Assembly (NCBI GenBank): GCA_030765065.1
Contig: CM060990.1
Span: 497,478,190-497,542,189, forward strand
Direction of reading: 5' to 3'
DNA: 64,000 nucleotides
From: Deroplatys truncata
Lineage: Eukaryota > Arthropoda > Insecta > Mantodea > Mantidae
Numbering within the stretch: the stretch's first letter is position 1; each line of letters starts with the position of its first letter. Positions 11,534-21,899 of this stretch are shown in pieces. The translations under genes were made by a program, and so were the position numbers. The notes beneath the pieces were generated by a model. That model did no database searches and had not been told where the DNA came from. It saw nothing but the letters and a program-made list of their open reading frames with translations.

Positions 11534-12272
11534 ACCAAATTACACCCTCCAAGTAATTTCCCAAAATAACCTCTCCATTTATTTGAGCTAATTTTATTCT
11601 CTATTGATCTTACCCTACATACTTTTTTCACTAAATCCCATATAATTTTACTCTCCTCTTTTGCTACCTCATAAATCATTTGACCAATTTCCCCCCCCCC
11701 CACTCTTTCTTTTTTTCCTCAATTAGACATTTATAACTCCATCTGGCTATTAGAAAGTTTTCTTTTTCTAATAGTTCTTCAGTTTGTTTCTACCTCCTAA
11801 GCTCTCTTTCTACCCTTTTCTTTGCTGAAAGGCAATCTTTTCTAATGTTTTCCTTTGATTCCTAATTTTCATTGTCCTTCCCGCTGACTTCACCTCCCAT
11901 TCTAAGTACAACATTGCCTCGTCAGCTTTTCCCACGTCAATTAGTTGTTTAACTTTGCATTCAGATTTTCTTCCTTTGTTCGAGTTTAAATTTCCAATAA
12001 ACATTTCCCTTTCCTCTGAACGCCACCTATAATTCTCAACAATTTTTCCTTGCTCTACATCTTCTTCCTGTTCAACTACCTTAACTGTTGGAATGTTACT
12101 GCTATTGGAAAATGGTAACTGCTCAATACCTCTGCATTACCTCAAAGTCTAAAAGGTCGTTATCTAAGTTCTTTGAACACAACATATAATCAATTACGCT
12201 TTCCCCCCCCCCTTTGATTAAAAAATGTAAATTCTCCAAACTTATCGGCCCCTCTTGCCCCATTACACATTA

Positions 12273-12901
12273 CTAGATTATTCTGCCTTCTCTGCTACTT
12301 ACTTTATCTTTACTATGTCTTTGTATATATAAATTTTCTTTCACTTGGTGGTCCTCTAGATCAGCTATATATATTTGATCTTCTCCTACCCTTGCATTAA
12401 AGTCTCCTACTATCAGAAGATCTAAATTATAATATTTCTGCATCAAAATTTCAAAATCCATTTCTAGTTTTTTATAGAAGCTTGGGTCATAAAAATCTGA
12501 TGCCCCTGGCAGATTATACACTACTCCAATTCCTAGATTTTGTCCATTTCTTGTCACATTTTGTATCACAATCCACATCGCTCCTTCTTATATTGAACAC
12601 TTAATTTCCTTTACCCCAAGATTTCTTTCTTTTCTAATAAACGCTCCTATTCCTCCTGAAACTTGACCTTTTGTTTTCTTTTTTGCACCATTTCTTCCAA
12701 AATAATCAAAGCCCTCAATATTTATCACTAATTTTTCAGATAACCAGGTTTCCACCACTGCCACCACATCACCTAATTTTAACATTTGTATTACTTCACC
12801 TCTATTTATTTTATCTAGTAAACCCTCCACATTCCAACACACTACCGCCAGGGGTATTCCACCCTAAACTGAACCTGTCCTATCCACCTAAATTATTGTA
12901 A
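12273..12901 (-). pseudogene. LINE ORF2 AP-endonuclease domain
   Basis: APE-like endonuclease nicks the target to prime reverse transcription. Two adjacent frames carry the family blocks: WNVEGLLDK and VVETWLSE (12588-12842), GGIGAFIRK, then GVVYNLPGASDF and the metal-site GDFNARVG (about 12400). A stop or slip near 12580 separates the halves. From 12270 to 11540 the linker between EN and RT is frame-broken but readable in pieces (for example RSIENKISSNKWRGYF at about 11600). It belongs to the same element as the RT downstream. Confidence 0.8.
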
Positions 12902-13282
12902 TTTTGCTTTTGTTCTTGTTAATCTCCCTTCCTGTTGTGCCGCGTGTCCCTCGTGGTCTTCTACTGCCAAGATACTTCCCCCTGGTGTTGACACTATACT
13001 CATCCCTTCTCCATCTTTCCACACGTTGATTCCAGCTGACGCCGCTATAACATCTCTCCGTGCTTCATCAATCAGCTGTTTGGGTGGAATGACCCTCTTC
13101 GTTGGTGACGTCATCTCTCTAACTGGCCTGCTGCTTCTCTGCAGCTCATGTGGCTCTTCTCCCCTCCTTTCCTCTCTGCCCATAGTTCCATGACTTTGCT
13201 GGTGCGTCATCGGAATTCCATGTGTAAACAACTGCATACCATGTATATAAGCTCTTCTTCCTTCATTTCTGGCTTTTTTCAT
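12893..13282 (-). pseudogene. ORF1 C-terminal / inter-ORF part of the LINE
   Basis: An open frame of 129 residues lies between ORF1 (13303-13911) and the endonuclease. It is charged and low in recognisable motifs. By position it is the ORF1 C-terminus after a frameshift near 13300, or an N-terminal extension of ORF2. I cannot name a domain. Confidence 0.4.
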
Positions 13283-13302
13283 CTCTCTTATTAATTCATA
13301 TC

Positions 13303-13911
13303 TTATTTCACGTTATTTTCCCCATAATCATTCTCTATAAATATTCTTGTACCTTTCAATTTCCTTGCACTACTCAACACTTTCCATTTGAAGTTCATAG
13401 TAGCCAATTTAACAAGAATAGGTCTTGGTTTCCAACCCTTTCGCCCAATTCTAAAGCATTCTAATATTTCCCAGCCTGCGAGTTTAATTTCAAGTTTCCT
13501 TTCTATAAGTTCTTCCGCAGCTTCCCATGTTCTTATTTCTCTTTGTTCTTCTAAACCAAAAATCATATTTCGCTTCCTATTTGCATCTGACAATTTCTCC
13601 AATTTTGATAATCTAGCTTTGCATTCCGTTAATTCATTTTTTGTTTCTTCTTCTATCTGGATAATGCTTAGTTTTATTTCTTCCAATTTCCTATCCATTT
13701 TTTCTTTCATTCTCTTCTCATTACATTTAATTTCCTTTACGTCATCCTGTATGGCTTTAAACATGGCTTTTACCTCATCCATTGCCGGTCCTGGATTAAG
13801 TTCCACACCTCCAATTATTAATACAACTGCCAGCACTATTGCAGTCCAGAAATTTAGCACTTGCATTCCAATTTCTATATCACCAATCCTAATTCTTCTT
13901 CTATTAAACAT
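13303..13911 (-). CDS. LINE ORF1 with 2A-like peptide and coiled coil
   Basis: A 202-residue open frame. After a basic start and a hydrophobic stretch (residues about 19-33) comes GGVELNPGP at residues 34-42. This fits the 2A ribosome-skipping signature (x-V/I-E-x-N-P-G-P), with Gly in place of the usual Asp before VE. Residues 43-105 are a charged, heptad-like coiled coil (KEIKCNEKRMKEKMDRKLEE). An RRM-like C-terminal part follows (ECFRIGRKGWKPRPILVKL). 2A peptides make the ribosome release the upstream part and continue at the Pro. They are known in some non-LTR elements of trypanosomes and invertebrates. The ATG at 13911 is the first in frame and puts the 2A near the N-terminus, as in known cases. 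Whether it is active is unknown. Confidence 0.75.
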   Translation of the reverse strand: MFNRRRIRIGDIEIGMQVLNFWTAIVLAVVLIIGGVELNPGPAMDEVKAMFKAIQDDVKEIKCNEKRMKEKMDRKLEEIKLSIIQIEEETKNELTECKARLSKLEKLSDANRKRNMIFGLEEQREIRTWEAAEELIERKLEIKLAGWEILECFRIGRKGWKPRPILVKLATMNFKWKVLSSARKLKGTRIFIENDYGENNVK

Positions 13912-13990
13912 CCCTATACGCGCCCGCTAAACCTGCAACAAAACACCCATTTTACCGCAATTACGAGAATTCACCAAACATGTCCGTTCT

Positions 13991-14559
13991 CTTTGCGCTC
14001 ACACAAGCAACTCAATTTCATAAGTAATAACCATGGTTCTTAAAGCTGAGGCATAATACACAGACCATGACCCAAAAGACGCATTAAAATATGCGAATGC
14101 TCTTAGCTCACATTTTCTCTTTGGGTTTCTGATAACAGTATATTTATTACTTTCAGATCTCCTGAAGTCCTGGGCTCCCTGACACGAGTCTAGGTTGCCC
14201 CCCTCTATGGGTAGCCCTGATAGGTAGCAAATTTGCAGCTTGAGTATATTAATTTGTCACAACACTGTAGCCATAACACTATCAATGCAGGACCTATTAT
14301 TAGAAACCTCCTTTTAACAGATATATTTGATGTTAAGGTTAAACTATAACAGCCAGTTTGGAGGAATAATACTATCTAAGGAAAGTGTTGAAATGAGGGA
14401 ACTGTTGAAAGAGATCTGAAACAAAGGGAATCAGAAGGCATTATTTTGTTTATGGGTTAGTAAATATAAAACTTAAATAATTTTCTGCTTCTGTTACTCA
14501 TCTGGTATCATCTTAAAATTCCTTGTGCCAACATTTTGCTCTACCTATGTGGGCGAGTG
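13991..14559. other. No gene seen
   Basis: AT-rich spacer between the LINE 5' end and a Penelope-like relic. No open frame, splice pair or repeat that I could support. Confidence 0.5.
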
Positions 14560-15530
14560 CCATTGTCCCCGAGTTTCATGCCAATATTTGTACTTGAGCT
14601 GCTATCACCACCTTTTCTCTCATTGGCTGATGAACTGCCAATTCTGCTGTCTCTGTTCAGAGTGCTATTTTCTTTAAAGATTTCAATGCTCTCATATACT
14701 GTTCTGTGAAATGTTCATATACTACCAAAATTTCCAAATCAAAATCAATGATACCCAGTTTGTGTTCAGCAAGAGGAAACTTCTACATTTGAGAATGCCA
14801 CATATATCTTACATGTTCATTTTTTCATGTTATTATTGATCTGCCTGTTTGATAAACATGTGATTTTACATAATGAAATTTAATCTAAAAACACCTGGAT
14901 TAAGCAGGACTGCAAACAAATTATCATAATTTCTTGCATGAGGTGCATCTTGTTATGCTGCGATGTTGCAGTATTTTTGAAACTGTTAGAAACGCCATGT
15001 GTGCATGGTAAGAAAGACCATCTGCTACTGTTATCATTATTGATTTTTTCCTTACTTTCTTTGTGAGACCTTGCTATCTCACATTGAAAATATCCATTAG
15101 ATCTTAAGTAGGTAGTTGCCTTATTTCTTTGGCCAGGTAGTCCTGATTGCATAAACATTCTACTCATTTATACAGGTGTTTAACAGCCCTTGCTTGACTG
15201 CTGGAGGATGGTGTGAACTGACTGGTATCTATCTTTCTGTATGTGCTGGATTACGGTACACACAGTAATGTAATGCATTGCTGGCTGTTTCTCATTCATC
15301 TAAAACATCAAGGAAGGGTAATCTGCCAGTTCTTTCAAGTAGTTATTCTTTCGAGAATACTCAGTTGTGAATTGAGTATTCTTATGTATACGGTTAAGAT
15401 ATTGCAAGATATCCGGTATCTTCTCCAAGTGGCCAGATGATAAAGGTATCATCCACATACTGTAAAGCAGGTTTCAGGTGGTATGTATTGATAGCTGTAA
15501 TTTCGAAACCTTGCAAGCATATATTTGCTA
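14560..15530 (-). pseudogene. Penelope-like element: RT end plus GIY-YIG endonuclease
   Basis: On the minus strand, 15420-15480 gives LQYVDDTFIIWPLGE, the Penelope RT YVDD block. Next come LPFLDVLD near 15310, CVYRNPAHTER near 15250, HHPPAVKQGLLNT near 15200, and FLPCTHGVS near 15000. The endonuclease end is at 14620-14860: YQTGRSI, then a degenerate H-TGH block, then ESIEIFKENSTLNRD near 14680. Penelope-like elements encode an RT with a GIY-YIG nuclease instead of an APE nuclease. Many frameshifts; dead. The 5' half of the RT is missing, cut by an oppositely oriented fragment. Confidence 0.8.
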
Positions 15531-15960
15531 CTACCAGACAGTACATTGATTTTGATGATGTGGAAATTTTGCCTGCATGTGAACATTTCTCACACAGAAT
15601 AGCTCACGAGAGCATTCATTGAAATCTTAAAAGAAAATATAAAATCTGACCATGCTGCCAGCATACCCACAAAATTTCCATCTTTAAATTTCAAAAATAA
15701 AATAATGGAAAATGAAATGCTTTGAAAAAATATGCAAATGTATATTTTAGTAAGTTCCATGGTAACAAAGTTTACAGTTACTGTATATGTTTGCAAGAAG
15801 GGATCATGGTGGAGCAAAGCTTTGATTGTGGACAGGTCCACCCATGATGATGAATGACTCGCAGCAAGAACAGGAACACACTGTTGGTGGAGCGAAGCAG
15901 CAGAGTAGTTTTTCTAAAACGTGTTGCGCTAATCACTTGAAAAATGTAAACCCCAACCAT
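15531..15960 (+). pseudogene. Penelope-like 3' fragment, opposite strand
   Basis: Bases 15535-15625 read FDDVEILPACEHFSHRIAHES, the C-terminal part of a Penelope GIY-YIG domain. A one-base slip then gives IEILKENIKSDHAASIPTKF. The rest (15680-15960) looks like noncoding tail with GATGATGA and AAAACGTG-like runs. It faces the minus-strand element next to it. Confidence 0.7.
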
Positions 15961-16919
15961 ATGTACAATCTTAGTTCAGGTCCAAGAGATTATCAGTAGG
16001 GGAAACAGTGTGTAGGAAATGTGACCAGCCCAAAAGATGACCAATGTAAGTAAAGTACATCTGAAGTCGCTTTGCCACCTCCCTCCACCCAACCACCGCA
16101 CTGAGTAAACCATATTAACTTCAACATTTTCAGTAATAACATTACTTTTTAAAAGGCACCATTTTTGTGTTTACATGACACAAGACTTGAATATCAGTTC
16201 ATAGTAATCCGCATTTCTGTAACATTATTTAAATGTTCACACTGCATAATTGATTTTGATATTAAATGTAAGTCTTAAGTTATACTTAACATTTATCACT
16301 TATGTGTAATTCCATCAAAAGCAGACAGTCAAAAATATCAACATCTCGAAAATTGTTAATTCTTATGCATGTTAGTTTGCAGATAACACACGAATACCAC
16401 ACGCAATATGAAGCCCCTAACCCCCACTGTTTTCGTATTATAGGGGGTTGAAATTTCAAGGTTACCGCTGACATGCTTGTAATGAATGTCTTTTAATGAT
16501 TATAGTAAGTATTGAATGTAAATGCTGATGGTAATTTTAAGTAGAAGAATGTTGATGCTTTCAAATATATCCTGTTGTTTTTTTACTCCAAAATTAATAT
16601 AACGGAAAACTAATTAATCAATATATAAATATTTAGATATATTACAACCTGTTGATAATTATTTTGCTACCTATGATTATAATTGACATTTGCCTGTAAG
16701 CTGCCAAATTTTCACATGGTTTTCTACTTGGTTAAATACATTTAAATAACTCACTGGTGCACGACGCACAATTACTCTCCTCCCTGCTGGGCGGTACCGC
16801 TGGTTGCATGCCTACGCCTGCTACATGTGGGGATCGTTGTATGTCGCACTTCCACTTCTCACAGCATTTCTGAAGAGCTCGAGTACATTTTCACATGTAT
16901 TTTTTAATTTGTAGGCACA
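15961..16919. other. No gene seen
   Basis: Almost 1 kb without a recognisable coding block. AT-rich with no long tandem repeat. Confidence 0.5.
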
Positions 16920-18770
16920 ACACAATGAATGTTTCTAATTCCTGGAACAGTCTTTAGACCTATGAACCTCGAAAAATTTAAAAAAAATCACTTTCATTTT
17001 TGTGCTCTTCATTTGTCGTAAATGAATATTAATTCCACTTAAGTTTGACTTTGTCCATTCATAGCATTCTTGTGGGGTGTTAATGATTGTTCCTTGAAAT
17101 TTGCACGCACAGCTAATCATTTTAGGTCCCCCCACACCATCAAAAGGACCTTTGCCATGGCTTGTGGCGAATAAGTGCCACTTGGCTTGCACGTTGAAAA
17201 CATGATGAAGCAAGTTATCACAGCTCTTTTTTGAGCTGTGGGAATTTTTGTTTCAGATGGGCAATTCATTTTTTCTGAAAAATATGAAATGCTGCAGAGT
17301 TATGAACGAAATATTTGGAAGCTATTGAGAAACAGATACTGTTAAATTGTTATCTACTGTTCTGTAATAAATGACAAAGGGGTGTATTGTTGCTTGAGAA
17401 TCACTCCAATGGTACCCTTGTATAGCATCCTGTATGACAAAACTAATTTTCTGAGCAATTGCCAATAACTATAAGTTCTTCCTACTTTATTTGGGTTTTC
17501 AGATGCCTTAAGTAATTAGATTGTAGCTTTTGCAACAAAACCGTGTGATTCGAATTTTTTAAAATTTATTATGAAATTATGGAAGAAATTTGGAGGCACT
17601 GTTTTTATCAAGGTTATCTGTGCTCTGTCAGTTGTTTTCCACTTCCTGTAGATAATTTCTTCTATTAGATTGGCCTGGAATAAACTTGTCAATCTTTCTA
17701 TCAGAACTGTATCTGTATGGCATTTTTCACTTGTTTAAATAACAATCTGGAACGGATCAAAGCAAATTAATTTATGCACCAAATCGCTAAGTTCTGTGAA
17801 GGAATTGTCACTCTCATGTTTGAGATTCTTGAGGTTTATGAACATATTTTTTTTTTCACAAATCATGCACAAGCACACATTGTATGTTTCTACTGTCCTA
17901 CCAAGATGCAGTATTTAGGCCTCAGGGATGCAAATTGCAAAAATCCTGTTTTTGTTCCTGGATTCGTAATTTTGAACTCCCTGTAAAGTTCCTTTAAAAT
18001 TGGCCACAAGTAACCTCTTCTACTTTTTCTTCCTTTATTTTTTTTCTCCTTCCTTCATAGGTTTTACATCCTTCATGCCTGGCATCATTCTGCTGTCATC
18101 TTCATAAAATCGTTTTACTGTTTTAAAATTCATTCAGCGATTACGTTGGTAGTTCCTGCCTGGTGTAGACATGTCTTTTTTAACCTGTGTTAGTTTTGCA
18201 GTATGTGCCACATACCTAGATACACCAAACCGCGAACACATTTTGTGTTCACTCCATCTTTTGGGAAGGCAGGTTAATATGTATTTTTTAGCTGCGATGT
18301 TTACGCTTACAAATTTCTTTAAACTGAGAAATCATTTCATTACCATCATTTTTTTTAACATGAGTTTTGAAAATACTTCTATTCAGTGTCCTGGCCACAG
18401 AAGCAGATTTCCTTTGCGAGTACGATTTAACGTGAGCCAATTTTGATTTTGAAATCTGAGATTCACTTAATGGAGTTAAAATTGTATTTAATGTACTCAC
18501 GGTATGTTCAGTAGGTATGTACTCCTTTCACTGGACCTCCTCAAGCTAGTACTAGTGCACTCTTCTTCAGTGGAAGATTTAGCAACTTCCGAGTCCATCT
18601 CATCTGATTTGATTTTCATTTTGGAAATCCTAATACTGCAAGATACAATAGTATCACCTATTACTAAATGTGAAACTTTTTTGCACATACTTTGTTACTT
18701 TTCTCTTAGCCACTTTCTCAGAATGTCTTTCCAATCTGAAAGGATTACAACACCATAGTTTATCTTCTTT
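16920..18770 (-). pseudogene. Unnamed invertebrate transposon ORF (RPKYC / ATSHGKGP family)
   Basis: Minus-strand blocks match a protein family I remember from many uncharacterised invertebrate repeat proteins, but for which I know no name. The order is RKWLREK near 18710, TPGRNYQRNR near 18160, VKRFYEDDSRMMPGMKD near 18095, LKELYREFK near 18005, LRPKYCILVG near 17910 (family RPKWC), C-C-CA near 17885, and WHLFATSHGKGPFDGVGGPK near 17110-17170. An ECYEWTK block follows near 17060. Many stops. The role is unknown: no catalytic triad is visible, and I infer a DNA transposon only from its repetitive occurrence. Confidence 0.55.
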
Positions 18771-19385
18771 AACTTTAGGCAACATGAACTGATCTTAACT
18801 GGTGGTGTGCACACACTGTTGTGGCTGACTCATCTCCACAGTTCATCACTCACAATGGGTCTGTGTTTCATCGCATGTGCGGTCTTGATGTGCATATTTC
18901 AAGCGATACTGAGCCTTATAAGAAATTTTCTTTTGATTGTAGCATCTATACTATTACAGATAATGAATGGAACCTAACATGTATGCATTAACATCCCATA
19001 TTCTTCAAAAAATAAAAATGGAAGAAAAATAAAGGTTCATTTATATTTAACAATGATTTACACTATTTAAGTTACTTTCAAATTCAAGCAAGTAACTATT
19101 TACACAAAAATAAAACCTCACATGAACAGTGAGTCTTTTATCTTCCCTGTGATATTTTAATTGCTTCCTGCAAATGAAGGATGTTCCACAAAAGAATATG
19201 CTTTTAAATGTCCACCTGTCCGAAGGCCAAGAATTGAAGTGCTTCTGAAAACCATAATATCAATGCAGAGGGTCTTATATTGTGGCATGTACATATCATA
19301 AAGGGCATTCATATACTATAATATAAAAAACAACAGTGATCCTTATCTTCAAACTCTAAAATCTTGCATGGACCCATATGTAATG
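18771..19385. other. No gene seen
   Basis: AT-rich spacer of about 600 bp before the 5' leader of the R1/LOA-like LINE. Nothing coding recognised. Confidence 0.5.
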
Positions 19386-19699
19386 CTTAAATATCACACG
19401 GCCAGCACCTATACCTGACCTTGAGCAGGTACTGGCTCTGTCGACAGGTGGTGGATGGCCAGGGACATATCCCTTAATCGGGTGACAATGGCGCCTTACC
19501 TTGGGACATGCCTGTCTGAATATCCAATAGGAGACCGCAGACCAACTCCCCAATTCCAAGGTGTTAAGCAACCCTTGCCGAAGGGATACATGGCACATGG
19601 GTGATGTGTCAAACAAGCTTCTGAGAAACCTGGTGACCTCCCAGGGTATTATAATCTTACCCAGGTATGTGGGGCTCTGCCTGGGCAAACATTTAGTTC

Positions 19700-20520
19700 A
19701 CTAGCTGCTCATGGGAAACCATAGAGACCAAGGAAATTATTGAACTGGAGTGCTCTTCTGGGGATTCTGAGAGAATTACAATAAATATTGAGGCAGGGGC
19801 TCCTAATGGGGAACCTGCTGAGGATACTTCAGGCTTGGAGCTGCTTGCTACAGAGGTGGACAGCCTTAAGGTGAAGGAGGCCATCTGTGATGCAGATAAG
19901 AAGAGGAGGGGAGAAGACTCTGGAGGGGGTTCCGGCCCTTCTTCCTTGCAGTCTGCCCCTCATTCAAAGGAAGAAAAGGCTATGTGTCTACTCCTGAGAA
20001 GCTAAGGCATACAAAGAAGCCTCCAAATCTGGTCTCAGGGTGGCTATCGTCTATGAGCAGCAGTTTACTACTGAAAAGGTAGAGAAAGTAGAGGTGGCAA
20101 TTGGCAGGCTGGTAGTAGGGCTCACCAAGAAAGCAGGCCTTGTGCCCCAGTTTGACAATTACTACCTCTCAAGAGGAGCAGCAGTGGTGGTCTGTGAGAG
20201 TGAGAAGTTACAGACCTGGCTGTCCAGTCTGGTTCCCAAACTTGATCCATGGGAAGATGCCAGGCTCACTGTGATGGGCATGGAGGACCTTCTCAGCTTC
20301 AAGAGGATGATGGTGCATATACCTGCTCCAACGGACGACACCATTGATCAGTGTATTAGGAAGCAAAACCATGTCATCAATCAGGATGGATGGAGGGTTT
20401 ATGACCAAGAGAAGAGGGGAATCCACCTTGTGGTTAGTATGGGCTCGACTCTGGCTGTGATACGGTGGTTGCCATGATGATGATCTGCAGGACACTCCTG
20501 GTTACATGTACCATGTTGCC
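19700..20520 (+). pseudogene. LINE ORF1 with DUF4780-like domain
   Basis: An acidic N-terminus (19700-20000, frame-broken) precedes an open 145-residue stretch at 20040-20477. It carries the blocks YLSRGAAVVVCESEKLQTWL, LVPKLDPWEDARLTVMGMED and GWRVYDQEKRGIHLVVSMGS. I recognise this as the DUF4780 domain of ORF1 proteins in arthropod Jockey-superfamily LINEs, presumably nucleic-acid binding. It is followed about 200 bp later by the endonuclease, as in the family. Start not fixed: upstream frames are shifted. Confidence 0.75.
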
Positions 20521-20649
20521 GGGCAGTCCCAAGAAAGCTCCTGCAGTGGAGCAAGAGAGGAAAAAGTGTCTGGCAAGACCTGAGGTAAGTGTGTTTTCTT
20601 TCATTCAGGCTAATACATAGCACTGCATTACAGCCTCTAGAGTTTTGGC

Positions 20650-21480
20650 TAGGACACTTGAGGGAGGGAATTTCTATGTGGTCCTGATACAGGAACTGTG
20701 GATTTGTCACAACCATATCATGGGATAAGGTTTCAGCTGCCTAGGACATGCATACTAGTAAGGAATGTCAGTGCTTTGCCCCCATCAGATTTCTTAACAG
20801 GGAATCTCGTTGCTGTGCTAGCGACATATGAAGAGAATGGCCAGCAGAAGTAATTACTGGTCTGTTTAGCATATTTTCCATATAATTCTGTGGCACCAAC
20901 TCCTCCGGTGGAGCTTAGGAACTTGAGTTATGGCAGGAGCAAGGGTCTCCACCTCTGGCTGGATGCGATGCCAATGCTCATCACAGCATTTTGCGAAGCA
21001 CCGATATCAACCCTGGGTGGAGGCTCTGATTGAGTTGCTGAGTACTAATCCTGAATATTGGTAACACTCCTCCCTACTATAATAACAGGAGGGAAGAGGT
21101 GAAGAGGTCATAGACATTACTCTAGGATCCTTTGGAGTCATGGAAAAAGTGAGGGACTGGAGGATTTCGTTGGAACCTTCCTTGTCTGATCACAGATATA
21201 TCATACTTATCTAAGAGGCTCAGTTCAGGACCACTCATACAGGAATCCAGGAGGCACTAATTGGTCTCCTTTAGGAATAACCTGGAGTGTGGGCTTGGTG
21301 GTGGACCTCTTAAAAATATGAAGAATCAGAAGGATTTGGAGCAATGCATGAAGTATGCCACCCAACTCTATAACCTCATATGCGAAGAGCTATCCCCTTT
21401 AAAAGGGAAAAGGGTAAATGGGAAAATCAGAATGATTTCCTATTTACAATACGGGGTACTAAGCTAACAGTGGAAGAGAG
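20650..21480 (+). pseudogene. R1/LOA-like LINE endonuclease
   Basis: APE-type blocks: LAGCDANAHHSILRSTDINPGW (shortened here; 20957-21020, family W-S-D-N-RG), then EVIDITLGS near 21095-21125, WRISLEPSLSDHRYI near 21160-21200, and the linker EQCMKYATQLYNLICEE near 21335. Stops at several points. After 21467 the frame runs into a SINE whose target duplication lies exactly here. Confidence 0.75.
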
Positions 21481-21773
21481 AAGAATTGAACTGAGCTTTA
21501 CTTATGAGCCCTCTTTAACTGCTATGTTTCTTAGCATCCCATTCTATATGGGGCGTGAAAGACTGAAATTTTGCTCAGAGGCCTCTTTATCAGGTTTGAG
21601 GTTATTTTACGAGCCATAGATCTATGACATGGGACCACCAGCTTTACTTCCCTTCCAAAGGAAGCCATGCTAAGGATTTTTACGCCTGAAAAAATCCATT
21701 GCCCTCTGCTGGGTTTGAACCCACTACCTTGGGAACCAAAGGCTAGCATAGTACCCCTAGACCACAGAGGATG
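21480..21773 (-). mobile_element. tRNA-derived SINE, family A, copy 3
   Basis: Same family as 99-389, more diverged. The flanking duplications are perfect: 13 bp ACAGTGGAAGAGA at 21467-21479 and 21774-21786. This proves insertion by target-primed retrotransposition into the LINE sequence. The B box region reads GGGTTTGAACCC on the + strand at about 21711. Confidence 0.9.
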
Positions 21774-21899
21774 ACAGTGGAAGAGAAAGGAAGTATGTGA
21801 AGTAAGCTCCTGGAGTCGAAGGAAAAAGAGAATAAGAAACAATGGGAGTATGTATCAAAGTATAAAGAGGAGGAATTGGAAGTTTTAATAGGGTAAAAT

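Larger units (their letters stand above)
9158..13990 (-). mobile_element. Near full-length LINE with 2A-like ORF1 start
   Basis: About 4.8 kb, minus strand. The order is 5' leader (13912-13990), ORF1, APE-type endonuclease, reverse transcriptase, a C-terminal zinc knuckle, and a 3' tail ending in ATTC repeats at 9158-9180, a usual LINE tail type. It has several frameshifts but keeps the FADD RT motif and the longest open frame in the window. C-terminal fragments of the same clade lie at 21900-22980 and 30950-31665. I could not settle the clade (Jockey/CR1/L2 group). An (AT)n tract at 9225-9267 lies inside the 3' untranslated part. Confidence 0.85.

Noticed and set aside
12893..13282. Separate accessory gene between the ORFs of the LINE
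   Set aside because: Lies in one strand and order with ORF1 and ORF2; more likely a frame-shifted part of ORF1 or ORF2.
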